A stretch of DNA of 64,000 nucleotides, taken from NCBI GenBank assembly GCA_014549065.1, contig JACDOX010000300.1, forward strand, positions 141,482 to 205,481, written 5' to 3'. Below, piece after piece: positions 52,200 through 64,000 of this stretch. The translations under genes were made by a program, and so were the position numbers. Source of the stretch: Cardinalis cardinalis. Its lineage: Eukaryota > Chordata > Aves > Passeriformes > Cardinalidae. The notes under the pieces are model-generated. The model saw nothing but the letters and a program-made list of their open reading frames with translations. It was not told the origin of the DNA and made no database searches. Each line of letters starts with the position of its first letter. Positions within the stretch are counted from its first letter, which is position 1.

Positions 52200-52616
52200 T
52201 ATTGTATTTACAGGGAATGTCCCANCGAAGGCAGGAATGATGGATCTGACTCCATGTTCTCAGAAGGCTCATTTATTATTTTATGATACTATATTATATT
52301 AAAGAATGCTATACTAAACTATACTAAAGAATACAGAAAGGATACTTACAGAGCCCTAAAAAGATAATAATGAAAACTGGTGACTCTCTCCAGAGTCCCA
52401 ACACAGCTTGGCGCTGATTGGCCAAAGAGTGAAAACAACTCCCAGCAGAGTCCAATGGAACAATCACCTGTGGGTAAACAATCTCCAAACACATTCCAGA
52501 TGTGAGCACAACACAGGAGAAGCAAATGAGATAAGAATTGTTTTCCTGTTCTCTGAGGCTTCTCAGGAGGAAAATCCTGGGCGGAGTGATTTTTTTCAGA
52601 GAGTGTGAATGCCACA
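52200..52616 (-). mobile_element. Solo LTR with 6-bp TSD (ggccca)
   Basis: The element runs from 52200 to 52616 (end gccaca). The hexamer ggccca flanks it at 52194-52199 and 52617-52622. The first two bases read TA where TG is expected, which aligns with the TG of 41863 and looks like a point change. A minus-strand AATAAA lies at 52272-52277. It is the closest relative here of the LTR at 41863 (shared actatattatattaaag and ggcttctcag segments). Confidence 0.87.
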
Positions 52617-54460
52617 GGCCCATGGATGATTCTGGATACTCAGGACTGGAGTCTGGACACAAGTGGTGCCCAGAGACACCAAACCAAAATTGCCTGAGCT
52701 GCTGTGTTACCCAGCCAGCCTGGGATAAGCAGGGAGCTGAGTTCTTTGTGCACAACACAATGGTGGTTGAGTTTTCTTGTGTGCTTTTGGATAATTGTGT
52801 GATTCCTCTTTTCAGCTCGCTTAACAAAATTGTGCAGGGAGGGAAGCAACATAAGCAGATATTTGATGTTTTAATAACATCTTCCCTGCTTGCTTGTGCA
52901 GCTTCATTTCAGTATTCTCAGTTTAAGGGTTTCTCCAGTGTGGGCCTAAAAATGTGACTCCTTGGCTCGTGCAAACCTGGCACTGCTGTGCCCAAGTCAG
53001 CNTTTTATACCCACTGAAAATCTGCCCCACCACTTGCAAAAACAGGCCAAGCATTTTTCCTCAATTGTCACTCAGACCCCTGCTAAAAGCAATTTTATTT
53101 AAATTGCATGGTGTCTTTTAGTCTTCAGTTAAGAGGCATCTTTCATCAAATCTCATCCCTTATTACCATGTTATTACTGCCTCTGTTGGCTTGCCGAGGG
53201 TGCACGAGATGATCGCTTCCAGCTGTGGCTTTATCCCAGTGTGAAAAGCCCAGCCAGGGGGAGGGAGCTGGGGAAGGAGGATGCTGTGGATGTGTTCCCA
53301 TTGAGCTGGGGCTCAGGAGGACCAGAGGGAGGTGCCTTTGCCTCCTCTGTGCCATAACTCATCCTGGGAATCAATGACAGCCCCNTCCTTGCAAAGCATC
53401 CATTTAGGATTTGCATAGTCATGATCCCATCTTTGTCCTTTGGGACAAGTGTTGCTTCCTGCTTGTGTTTCTCTTGTTGCTTTTCCAAAGGCAGCTGAAA
53501 CATAAATGACTTTCATTTTCAAACGTGGTTTTAATACACACAAGTATTGAAAAGCACTCAAATAATAAGAGATGCTGAGACTTTATACGCTGGAAGTGGC
53601 CAATTTTAAACGTTTCAAAGAATAAAATGCACATTAATTGGCTCTCATGGATGCTTTAACATAGAGTACAAAAGCCAGGCAGAGGCAAAATGGAAGAGAG
53701 CACTACATTTTTACCGTGCTAAAGGCTTTTAACCCTGAGGCATTTNCAAGACATTTAGGAACAGAGCTCTTCCTCACATGTTAAGCTGTTTTACATTGTG
53801 TCATAAATATTTTACCCTTTTATTTTTCCCCAGTGGACTCTGAAATGTTGAGATGAACATGACTTCTTGTTTAACGCTTGGCAGTTCATCCAGATGAGCA
53901 GGGGTTTTGCACAGCTGGGGGACAAAAGGAAAAGGCAGCCTGGTGTCTTAAATCGTGCTGCAGAACCAGCAGATGGAGCATGAGAGTGCAAAACCCGGTT
54001 GGCAATGCTGTGTCTGTCTGTCTGCACCACCNCGTTGCATTTTTGTATTGTTTGAGCTTGAAAATGGACTTTTAAAAAGTCATTTTTGGCCACTTANTCT
54101 GTCCATGAGCATTTCTGCTCCCCGTTAAAGGCAATGCCTGAACATGACAAACCCAGAGCAGAGCTCTCATTCCCTTTGGGGAATTCTGGGTCCCTTCACA
54201 GCTCCCATTACAGAGGTGAAAAACAAAGCCCCCCAACCTGCCCAGGCTGTGGATTTGTGATTCAGCTGNTTGCCATGGCCATGGGACTGGATTGCAGCTT
54301 TTACACTTAGCCACCCTTTTAATTATTTGTTGTTCAACTGAGTGTAGTGAGGAAAAGGAAATGCCTTCAACTCCTTTTAACTTATTTTTGTTTTTTAGTT
54401 TCATAAGCTAAAAGCTTAAAAGCTTTGGACTTTTATTTATTTAATTTGTTTTTCTTTAGC

Positions 54461-54476
54461 TTTTTTTTTTTTTTTT
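54461..54476 (+). repeat. (T)16 homopolymer
   Basis: A run of sixteen T residues within a T-rich stretch from 54430. This is simple sequence. Confidence 0.9.
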
Positions 54477-56822
54477 AATGTGAAGCAGTGGAATATTTTA
54501 TGACTTTAGAAATAATACTGAAGTACAAACCATAGCTGTGACTGCATCAAAGTACTCCAGTACTGCTGGGGAGACTTAGAGGCCTGAGCATCCAAATCAG
54601 CCTGACAGTTGTGATTATAATGTATTTTGCTCAAGATCCAAAAATCCTCATTTCAGCTGCCAATAATCCTTCAAATTATTAAACTAAAATCTTGGTGCAG
54701 GGACCATCAGAAGAGGGTTGAAAGCGAGACCACAACTCACAAAATAACAAAATCTGAAAGCCAGAACATCATCATTTCCTCCCTGTGGCACTTGGAGATG
54801 TTTCCTAGCAATCCCTAGAGAATAAAATTTAAAAAAAAAACAGGAGGGAAGGAGGTCTTACAAATAGATCCAAACCACCAGAAATTGACTTGTCTATTAA
54901 TGAAGTTTAACAAAAATCTTTGGTGATCCTGAAAGATTAGGTCATCTCTCAAGGAACTCCACCACTTGGGAGATAAAGCCTTCAAGTGATAACTGTATTT
55001 AAGAACATTTTTAGTAGGAAGATAAGCTGTTGGCATGAAGTTGGCTGTTTTAACAGAGGAGGGACTGAGGCAGAGGAGTGGGAAGCTGAATTCAAGACAA
55101 GGAATACTGCATCAAGGCAATGTTATGTATGGATTTCTGTATTTGTATAAAAACAGTTCTCCACAGTTGGTTTTATCCCTTTCAGATGGATTAGTTTTTA
55201 ACCTATTATAGGAATAAATCTTTCNACTTGCTGTTCTATAGGTCCCTTTGGTACAGTGTTTATGTTTACATTCGTAACACATCCCTCTGTATAAAGATCC
55301 ACACAATTCTTTTTCCTGGACAGAAAGAATCCTATTTCATTAGAGAAAGTGTGCCTNAAAGCAGCTCTAGAGCTGTGATGGTTTTTCATTTCATATGGAA
55401 TTAAAACTGTCTTTTGGCAGCTCAGACAAAGCAGTTGCTGCTCTACGNTTGCATAAATGTCTTTTGAGTTGTTGTCTGAGAGGTGTCATANATTAAAATC
55501 CACATCTGAAGTGCTGAATTTTCATTCTGTAATTTGCTCTGTGGTGATGGAAGGGGTTTCAGGTGATAAGAGTTAAGTTTCTTGTAAACACTGATTCCCA
55601 TCACATCTCAGAGAGTACATCATCTTTTCCTTCAAAATCAGACAAGGCACAAGTTTCAGGTATAAAACTTCCCTTGCCTTTGTGAAAACTCAACTTTTCT
55701 GATTGTGCTTTTAATCTTACTCTTCTAAAAAAACCAGGAACCACAGAGTTAAAAGATGAACTTTGCAGTACCTGACATAAAATCTGCAGAGTGAAACTGA
55801 ATTTTGTATCTACTTTTGTTGTTCTCGTTTCTGTTCTGAAGCTGTTTTCAATAGTTGTTGCTTCCAATTAATGTTGTGTATGTGAACTCCAGACAGGCAC
55901 CTTCTGCCAGCCTTCTCCTGTCTAGGAGAGGCAATTCAGAGCTTTCCCCTGATCCAGCTGGCACAGCAGAGCAAATATTTACTTATTTTCAAACAGAAGC
56001 AAATAGCTCAGTGTAAAAGAGTTGGAAGCAGGCTCTGTGCAAACAGGTGCTTCNTATTCTATTGGTGTGTTCTGCTGCAACCCATCAGGCTTTTAGAGAG
56101 AATTTTCCCCTGGCACTCGTGGGATTGAGGCTCACAGGTTNGTGTCAGCACTCCTGGGGTTTCAGGCTTGGTTAATTAATTTGTATGAGTGATAGTTTGN
56201 ATGTCCCTATTTGTCTCTGCCTGTCCCAGTGTAAAAAATGCTTTTAATAAGAAATAATCTCCAAAATTGTTTGTGGTGGCCTGTGCTAGAAGGAACATTG
56301 CCTTGTTGAAGTCCTCTTTAGGCTGTAGGAGTGTACCTGTGTGCTGAATGCATAATTCTGGCCTTTTGTCTGTCCCTGGGGTGTCCCTGGGCGCTGAAAT
56401 ACTGAGGAGTTTTAAAAACAAGTGCTGGTTACTGAGAGAGGGGAGGGCAGAGCATTGTCTGTGCTCCAGGTGTGTTAAGCAAAGGTAACAGCATTAAAGG
56501 TACAATGTCAGAACATTGAAAAAGAAAAAAAGAGGAGGAATATTTTTATTCTATAGCAAAATCTCTCAAATTCTTTTCAAGCAGCGCTGTTTGTTGGGGT
56601 GTGTGTTTTCTGTTCTAAATTGCTTTAATGCTGTTGAGTTTCTTTTTTCATTTTATTAGAGCAATTTGGGCTAAAATATTTGCACTGCATTACCCTAATT
56701 TTGAGCAGTGAAGAAANGTGTTGGTCCTTAAACCACAATATTCCAGCCGCAATCAGGTCCTGTGGCCGCCTCCTCTTATTTGCAACACAGGGCTCTGAAA
56801 TATCCACCTTTTGCCTTATTTA

Positions 56823-56963
56823 CCACAGGATGGGTTGGGTTTGAAGGGACCTTAAAGCTCATCTTGTTCCACCCCCTGCCATGGCAGGGACCTTCCACCA
56901 TCCCAGGGTGCTCCATGCCCTGTCCAGCCTGGCCTTGGACACTGCCAGGGATCCAGGGGCAGC
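56823..56963 (-). mobile_element. CR1 LINE 3'-end fragment
   Basis: Reverse CR1: ccacaggatgggttgggttt, accttaaagctcatcttg, ccccctgccatggcaggg, cctggccttggacactgcc. It is well preserved, so probably among the younger copies in the window. Confidence 0.92.
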
Positions 56964-57538
56964 NGCCAAAAAGACCCAAAAATTCCAATGTGAATTTGTG
57001 TCTGAGAGCTTTGTCCACACACTTCTGGAACTCTAGTGGGCTTTTATTTATTTATATTTATTCAGCTTGTCAGGGTCATGTCTGCCATGAAGAATCTAGA
57101 GTGTGCCTGGCACAGAATCCTTTTTTTTTTAATCTTTACAATGTTCTGTTTTTCATGGCAGCTGTCTAGAGGCTCATCCTCCACAACTGTCCCCCAGAAT
57201 TTGTTCCGCTTAGAAGCTGATGATGTTAAGGGGAAGCAGGAGGAGTTGTAGAAACTCAGAATATACCTGGATCTCAATTTTTCAATGACAAGATAATTAT
57301 TAGAGTCTATATATGTTCTGTGCAATGTATTCTTTGTCCACCAAAAATAACTGAAGGCTCTCTGACCTGCCTGTGACACATTACTGAACATTGCTTTTGT
57401 GCAAAAATGGAAATTCTGCTCAAAAGTTCTTTCCTGTGGAGTCATCACTTGATGAGGTTGGTGGGAAAGGAATGAATCTTTATTTAAATTTTGCCAGAGT
57501 ACTCAGACTCCAAAAACAGCAATATTTGGAAGAACATG

Positions 57539-57926
57539 TGTGACCGTGTTCACAGGGGTCTTAGAGTGAGGGAAGAGATGAGGATCTGACTCCATGCTTC
57601 AGAAGGCTTGATTTATTATTTTATGGTATATATTACATTAAAACTATACTAAAAGAATAAAAGAAAGGATTTCATCAGAAGGCTAGCTAAGAATAGAATA
57701 GGAAAGAAAGAATGATAACAAAGGTTTGTGGCTCAGCTCTCTGTCTGAGCCAGCTGACTGTGATTGGCCATTAATTAGAAACAACCACATGAGACCAATC
57801 ACAGATGAACCTGTTGCATTCCACAGCAGCAGATAATCATTGTTTACATTTTGTTCCTGAGGCCTCTCAGCTTCTCAGGAGGAAAAATTCCAAGAAAAGG
57901 ATTTTCCGTAAAAGATGTCTGTGACA
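57539..57926 (-). mobile_element. Solo LTR with 6-bp TSD (aacatg)
   Basis: The element starts TGTGACCG at 57539 and ends TGTGACA at 57926. The hexamer aacatg flanks it exactly at 57533-57538 and 57927-57932. A minus-strand AATAAA lies at 57612-57617. CCAAT-type motifs (gattggcc, gaccaatcac) lie in the presumed U3. No N calls fall in it. It shares its general layout with the LTRs at 41863 and 52200. Confidence 0.93.
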
Positions 57927-58037
57927 AACATGTAGAGAAGTTTGGTTGGTGTGTTTTTGGTTTTTTTTTTTTCCCTAGCACACTTCCCTCATTCATGTTA
58001 TGACAAAGGACCTCACAAATAATTCAGTTTCTTTGTA

Positions 58038-58105
58038 GGAGGTGTCCCTGCCAAGGCAGGGGGTTGGAGTGAGATGAGTGTTGAGGTCCCTTCCCTCCTA
58101 AGCCA
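58038..58105 (+). mobile_element. Short CR1 LINE 3'-end fragment
   Basis: Sense CR1 3' UTR: aggaggtgtccctgccaagg, cagggggttggag and tgaggtcccttcc. Only the last 70 bp or so remains. Confidence 0.8.
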
Positions 58106-60693
58106 TGCTGGGGTCCTGTGCCTCAGCTCTCTAACTTCTGGTGCCTGTAAAACAGCTTTTCCTCCCTCAGGGGTGTATTTCCCTCACTGCAGCACCCACC
58201 CCCTGTTAACCATCCCCCTTGGCACAATCATTTTGATCCCTTCAGCCCTTCCCAACTGGATTCCTCCGGTCTTTTCAGCTGTCAGCACATCCTAGCAGTG
58301 CCTCCCTTAACCCAGCCATTCCTACCCAGACAGACGTGTTTGTGTGACCCACCAGAGGTAAATAACTCTAAGAGGTTAGGTGAGAAAAGCAGGATGGAAT
58401 TAAATTACTGCCTGAGTCACAGACTTGGAGAAATGCCTTGTATTCAGCACAGGAGGACAAACCCTTGAGCCTGTGCAGAGATTTGCACAGGAGTCACGGA
58501 GTGGCATTGCCTCTGATCATCTACTTGAAGGTGTTGACAGACAGCAATGCTTTTAAACTCAAATACCTTTAAGACTTTATGAAACAAATCCTACCTGGGG
58601 TTGTCCCCAGGGTTAAGGACCAGGGTACTAATGGTGTGTTCACCTTCAGCATTTCCTTCAAATTTGTCTTCTTAAAGGAGTAGCAAAGTGCAGCCTGCAG
58701 CTCTCCATCTGTTCCCTCCTGAGGGCAGGAGGACNCTGGGGATGCTCTGGGCCCCCTCAGCCACTGCAGATTTCCTTCCTGAGTATTNAGAGCACAGAAA
58801 CAGCAGTGATGCTGGTCACATTCTGGGCAGCAAAGCTGAGTGATTCCCAGACTGTGCTGACAGGTCTGTCCTTAAAAATCCTTCCTGCTTGGCTTTTGTG
58901 ATATTTATGAGATAAACAGTGTTGTTGGTCCAAAGAACTCAAAAACCCTGAGTCAGAAGCTATTCCTCTCCCCACTCTGTATTCATGGACTCTCATGAAA
59001 TGTAGTCTGGTATTTTTTTTTGTGTTTTTAAACTTCATCTTGCTTTTCCTTTCATGAGGAAGTGTCAGGCACACATCACTCATTCATTCTCCATGCAAAA
59101 CTGCAGGCAGTGACCCTCTGCAGTTCCAGGCTGCTGTCTGTGTTCTCCTGTCTGCTGCATCCCTCCTCCTCAGCATGGAAAACCTTTCTGGAGTGGCAAA
59201 GCTGGCAGCTTTCCCTGTTACACCCTGGCACAGGAAAATGGGAGTTTATTTTAGCTGTGTGGTGGCTCCATGTCTACTTCAGGCACCAAGGAGATGAAGG
59301 TGGAGGCAGGTTGCTTAAACAACTCTGTGGGATCTGTTCCTTGTTCTCCCTCATGCCCAGCTTCAAAAGAGTCAGCAGAGAGTGGAATGTGGAGCCAGAG
59401 CTGTGAGGTTGGCTGAGAACCTGGCTGGAAGTGCTTTCTCCAGCCTCAAAAAGCTGCTGAGAAAGAAGCTGCTCTGACTGCCTGCATTTACTCTCTTTGC
59501 TGTGCTGCAGGGGAGGTGGAAGAAGCTCTGGTGCCTCTTCCAGAGGTGCCCATGGAGCACCAGGAATGCCTTTGCTGCTGCAGGAAACACTCAGCTCCTT
59601 CTGATCACACTTAGCTCAAACAATTCCTCTGAGCTTCCTGGGTTTCTTGCAGAGGTACCCACCAAATTATACAGCTTGCTGTAATTTTAGCTTTGCTTAC
59701 ACTAAAATACCACTCCAGACTATCTAGGGAGCCCTGCTCTGTGTTGTCTGCTGGAAGGGAAGCGTGGGAGCCTCAGGATCTGTGCCAGTCTGTGTGATGT
59801 GCAGAGCTTCACATGTTCTCCACTGCTGAGGATGCACCACNCTGGAGACATCCACCAGGGAGCTTTGACAGGACTTCCAGCAAGCACTGCTCTTTGGCAG
59901 CCAGTATTTTTGGTGTATGGTGGTTTTTTGGGGTTTTTAATGTGAACAGCTCAATTTAGAGGGGAGCAGCAGTGGATGTTGGGAATGCTGTCAAGATCAT
60001 TGTGGATATAGCAGTGCTGGGTTGAGTGCTGTTCAACTTTTACTTTATCATCTCTCACTTCTGTTTCCTGTATTTCCTTTAAATTTTATTATCTCTCATG
60101 TGGTGAAAAAGCAGTATTTGAATTTCAGAGCTGAGCTGGTGCTCTGTCCTGTGGGAATAAGAGCTCAGCTTCTCCCCCCTCAAAGCACAGTCTCAGATCT
60201 CTGTTTCCTTTAAGTGCTGTCCCAGCTTTCAGCTGTCGAGTGCCTGTTTGCTTTGGACTGGTGTGTGAGGTGGGTGGTGAGTCCTGTGGCTTTCAGATTG
60301 TAGGAATTGTCCTAGGAGGATGAGGCACTGTGGAATAGGATTTTTTTCATCATATAAATTGTGTTGTNGGGGTAAGACTTTTGGGTTTTAATTAATGTTT
60401 TTAGAAACTTGCATGGTGAGTCAAGCAAGCCATTTTCAAATGAGAACTCAGCCATTATATCATTCCTTAGACACAATTTCTCACTGGGGGGAAAATGGCC
60501 TGAAGATGTACNTTTGAAAAGTTGTTTGTAAGGAGAGAGAAGTAACCTCTGAGTAAAATGCATGGCAATTATATCACTAAGTCAGGTCACTTGCTTGAAA
60601 GCAGCTTTGGGGAGGGCTCCATTATTTTATCCCATCTAATGTATCTTTTATAATAATGCAAGTTGGTGACATTTTGTCTCTGCAGTACCTTGC

Positions 60694-60879
60694 AGAATGG
60701 TTTTAAAGTGAAAGAGGACAGGTTTAGATTAGATGCTAGGGAGAAATTCTTCCCCTGGCAGTGCCCAAGGCCAGGTTGGACAGGGGTTGGAGCACTCTGG
60801 GATAGTGGAAGGTGTCCCTGCCCCTGGCAGGGGGTTGGAATGAGATGGTCTCAAACCATTCTGTGATTCTATGATTCTA
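60694..60879 (+). mobile_element. CR1 LINE 3'-end fragment with intact tail
   Basis: Sense CR1: gaatggttttaaagtg, ggtttagattagatgc, gagaaattcttccc, gtccctgcccctggcagg and the terminal ttctgtgattctatgattct repeat. An internal segment between the ORF2 end and gtgcccaaggcc is missing compared with the copy at 8156. Confidence 0.92.
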
Positions 60880-61689
60880 AAGAGGCATTAAACATTTCAA
60901 TACCATTGTTTTGTCATTGCGTTAAAACCTAGAGGAGAAGAATCAAGGCCCAGATATCACAGTTTACTTCAGTTGCATTTCTGACACCTGCTTCCTCAGA
61001 GAATCACTGTCAAATTCATACAGACACTGTGTAAATATTTATTTATTTATACACTGAAATTTCCCCCTAAAATTGAAGAGTGAAGATGGTTACTCTGTTC
61101 AGTGTGGCTGAGGCTGAAGTGGCAGATGAAAGAGGAGGAGTCACCTAATTATTGCCTAATTCTAAGCACTGGAGTTCAAGTGGGAAGTGCTACTGTAATT
61201 AAAGTGTAGAAGAAGCAGTGCAACTTTTCTATTTTCAAAATGTTCAGTTTGACATACAATGTGGAAAACGAAGGAACTTCTTTAAGCTTTCAAGTTAATC
61301 AGTGCTGAGGAGCTATTTTCTTCCTAATACCATCTGCAAGTCTCCATCAATACTGTGCAAGTGTTGATTGTGTGTTACAATACTTCATTTTAATTAGGCT
61401 CCATAGGAGATAGTTAAAGGGCTGATGGGGGAAGATATTGCAGCAGTAAATATTATGGCACATTTGGAAATGGAGAGGGAAGAAGAACGTGTTGGCTCCA
61501 GTGTTGACATAAGTGATGCTCTGCACTCGGGGACACACTTGTCACGGCTGGGGACTGCAGGTTCTCAGTGATATATTGCATTTCAGTCTGGCAAACCTTC
61601 CTCAGGGGATGGTTTGTCACTGCAACACCCCGTGGGGAGATGCAGCAGCCGTGGCTGTGTGAATCAGCAAATGCTTGGTCACCCTGGCA

Positions 61690-62224
61690 GGGGAGGGAGG
61701 GCCATGGCAGGTGAAAAATGGCCATGGCAGGTGAGAGGTGGCCATGGCAGGGGAGGAATAGGCATGGCATGTGAGGGGTAGGCATGGCAAGGGCTGGATG
61801 AACATGGCAGGTGAACGGTGGCCATGGCAGGGGAGGGACAGCCCTGGCAGGTGAGGGATGGGCATGGCAGATGAGTGGTGGCCCTGGCAGGTGAAGTAAG
61901 GCCATGGCAGCTGAGTGGTGGCCATGACAGGTAAGGGGTGGGCATGGCAGGTGGCTGATGGCAGGTGAGGGAGGGCCATGGCAGGTGAGGGAGGGCCATG
62001 GCAAATAAGGGATGGCCATGACAGGTAAGGGGTGGGCATGGCAGGTGGCCGATGGCACTGGCACGTGAGATGTGGCTATGGCAGCTGAGTGGTGGCCATG
62101 GCAGAGGATGGATGGCCCTGGCAGTGGAGGGAGGGCCATGGCAGGTGAACAATGGCCATAGCAGATGGCTGATGGCCATGGCAGGTGAGGTGTGGCCATG
62201 GCAGACATCTGATGGCCATGTGGG
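61690..62224 (+). repeat. 20-bp minisatellite, about 27 units
   Basis: The unit is close to GCCATGGCAGGTGAGGGATG, repeated about 27 times with scattered substitutions. One unit near 61961 is shortened to about 13 bp. A longer segment (gccatgacaggtaaggggtg and following) recurs 94 bp apart (61921 and 62015), showing higher-order duplication. The unit has no stop in any minus-strand frame, so long Pro/His/Cys-rich open frames (up to 330 codons, 61453-62445) cover it; three overlapping frames are open at once, which argues against real coding. Confidence 0.93.
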
Positions 62225-64000
62225 TCGCAGAGCAGACTCAGCTGGATGCTGATCCAGAACCAGGGCACCTGGCTGGGGTCAGGGCTCAGTCTCAAGGTTC
62301 TCTGTTTGAGGAGGTTCCTCCCAGAAGGCCACGAGGAGCAGCTGGGCAGGGGACAGCAGAGTGTCTCTGCAAAAGCAAAGATGCACACAAGTGACTGTCC
62401 CAGTCCTCTAGTCCCAGGATCAGGCAGTGATGCTTTTATTGCCATTTTGCTTCTATTTATTGATCAGGCTTTTCTGGCCCAGAGGCTACTCAGAGGACCT
62501 TTAGCCCTTTGCATTGTGTTTAATTGAATTCAGAGTTATTTTTCTGGCTCTTTGGCTGTAACTTATGGCAGGGTCAGCAGGTTGTGGCATTTATTCACCC
62601 TAAGCACTGAACAGAGACTAAAACCTAGTTAGAAAACAGAGCAGCTTCCTCCCTATCCCTGCACAAGATAGGGAAAGTCATTTCAGGGAAATTAAGTAAC
62701 CTGGCCTAGCTTCTAAAAATAGAGANATAAATAAAAGCTGAGGCAAATGTGGATTTCAGTGTGACTCCTGGGCCAAGCAGTAACTATCACATTTGTGATG
62801 CAGTGCAGGTTCTCACATGGATTCTCAGTTACTGGTTCTGCCATCACAAGATGAGACAAAATGAGGTTTCGTTGTGTAGTAGGTGGCAGTTTGAAGCATT
62901 AACTGCTGTGGAAGAAGATTTGAAAGGCAATTTCCCATCTCAATTTTCTCTTCAGTCATTAAAATTCATCTTCAGTTCTTGAAGTATCCAAATTTCTGTT
63001 CTGCTTAGGTATCTGGGTTGGAGATCTTACTGCACTGAATATCCCTAAAATTTATGGCAAACTGCTCAACACCATTTTACAAGCCATCCATGATTCTCCA
63101 GATTTATCTTTAGAAGAATAATTTTTTCCCTCCCCACAAAATTGATGCTAATCTTGCTATGAACTGAGTTTAAAACTATTTAAACCTGAAGTTACTTCTT
63201 TGCTCTTTTCTTGTGAGAGTTTAGCACTGCTCAGATTCTTTCTTGCCGCTTGTCTACAGGTTGTTGTCATTCTGTGGTTCTTTAATATGTTNTCCTGTGG
63301 CACTGATCACTGTGGCATCACTCAGGTGAGTGGTGTGACAAGTTGAGTGTGCNATTTCCTCCTCCATGCATTAAAAACATCTAATCGGGAAGTGAGGGGA
63401 CTCAAAGTTTGTCCTAGAAGTGCACAAGAGGATAAAAATAACTTAATAACTGTGCCACCTTATTTGAATTTAAAATAGCTCTTCTTTTTAATTCATAAAA
63501 AGAGAGTTGTCAGGCTTTGGGTGACAGAGGGTGATGAATTTGTGTGGGAGTGTGGACTTCCTGCGCTTCCTTTCTTTAGGAAGCTTGTGGAAGGGGAATA
63601 ACCTTTTGTCATGCTCATGTCACATTTTATTTTGGCTTAAGTCTGATGAGAGAAGAGAGAAATCTGGCTGTCAAGAACAGCCTGTCTCCTCCGTGTGTCT
63701 TTTTTGTTGCTCTGATCCTCAGCTTCTGCTGCTCCTTGGCGGGCAGGGGAGGCAGAGCTCCAGCTAATCCCAGCAGAAGCATCCATGGGGCTTTTCCTCT
63801 GCTGCCACTGGTCCTGCTCCATCCCTGCCTTCTGCCTGCTGCAGTGTTTTACTCTCCTCTCTCCTCACTGCTGCCTCCACACCCCACCTGATTCTATAAT
63901 TGTGTTCAACTCCCCAGCCAGGTTAACTGTGAGCACTCAGTGCTGTGTTAAATCACCTGGGATGTGGGAGCTGTGTGGGGCTTCTTTGTCTGGGCAATAA

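Larger units (their letters stand above)
42704..64000 (+). other. PTPRT: PTPRT intron downstream of the FN3-1 exon (5' part)
   Basis: The intron begins with the consensus donor gtgagg and continues to the window end with no further recognised PTPRT exon. The next exon should encode the second FN3 domain and start in phase 1; nothing in the reading frames fits. The stretch contains an LTR-like block with an internal tandem duplication (42846-43545), CR1 fragments (47553, 47883, 49118, 51745, 56823, 58038, 60694), LTRs or retroviral fragments (50262, 52200, 57539) and a 20-bp minisatellite (61690-62224). Parts such as 43921-43978 are almost pure A/T. The remaining stretches, including 43546-47552, 52625-56822, 58106-60693 and 62225-64000, show only short unsupported ORFs. 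Confidence 0.8.

Noticed and set aside
61453..62445. 330-codon minus-strand ORF, the longest in the window
   Set aside because: It is translated from a 20-bp minisatellite whose unit lacks stops in every minus-strand frame; two other long frames overlap it, so it is a repeat artefact.

Overview
The window looks like ordinary vertebrate nuclear DNA from a bird, most likely a passerine. It is AT-rich, CpG-poor and intron-dominated, and it carries many 3'-end fragments of the avian LINE CR1 plus several solo endogenous-retrovirus LTRs. I see no bacterial-style gene organisation, no operons, CRISPR or phage genes, and no recognisable tRNA or rRNA gene. Isolated N calls are scattered throughout, sometimes clustered inside repeats.

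The only protein-coding feature I can support is one 294-bp exon on the + strand at 42410-42703. It has a consensus 3' splice site (tgtccccag) and 5' splice site (cag|gtgagg), is phase 1 on both sides, and encodes one fibronectin type III domain. I recognise it, by recall and not by search, as the first FN3 domain of the type IIB receptor tyrosine phosphatase PTPRT (RPTP-rho). Everything else reads as the two flanking introns: at least 42.4 kb upstream and at least 21.3 kb downstream, which fits the very large PTPRT gene.

Layout. 1-4325: intron with one antisense CR1 and a homeodomain-site-rich block near 1100-1260. 4326-4903: a sense-oriented solo LTR. 8156-8419: CR1. 11271-13889: two copies of a 175-bp cassette with an LTR (11892-12240) between them. 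16859-17172: LTR, followed by a CR1 at 17401. 22485-23698: a long sense LTR-like region with TATA and poly(A) signals. 31768-32380: a sense LTR. 38248-40760: CR1 copies. 41863-42277: an LTR ending 132 bp before the exon. 42410-42703: the exon. 42846-43545: a tandemly duplicated LTR-like block just after the exon. 47553-52150: CR1 and retroviral fragments. 52200-52616 and 57539-57926: LTRs. 61690-62224: a 20-bp minisatellite.

Five solo LTRs have exact 6-bp target-site duplications that I could read directly, and all five, plus a probable sixth, lie antisense to PTPRT. No undescribed gene system is evident. The most interesting observations are the LTR orientation bias, inverted repeats flanking the exon, the minisatellite open in all three minus-strand frames, the duplicated acceptor-like cassette, and a few candidate conserved regulatory blocks.
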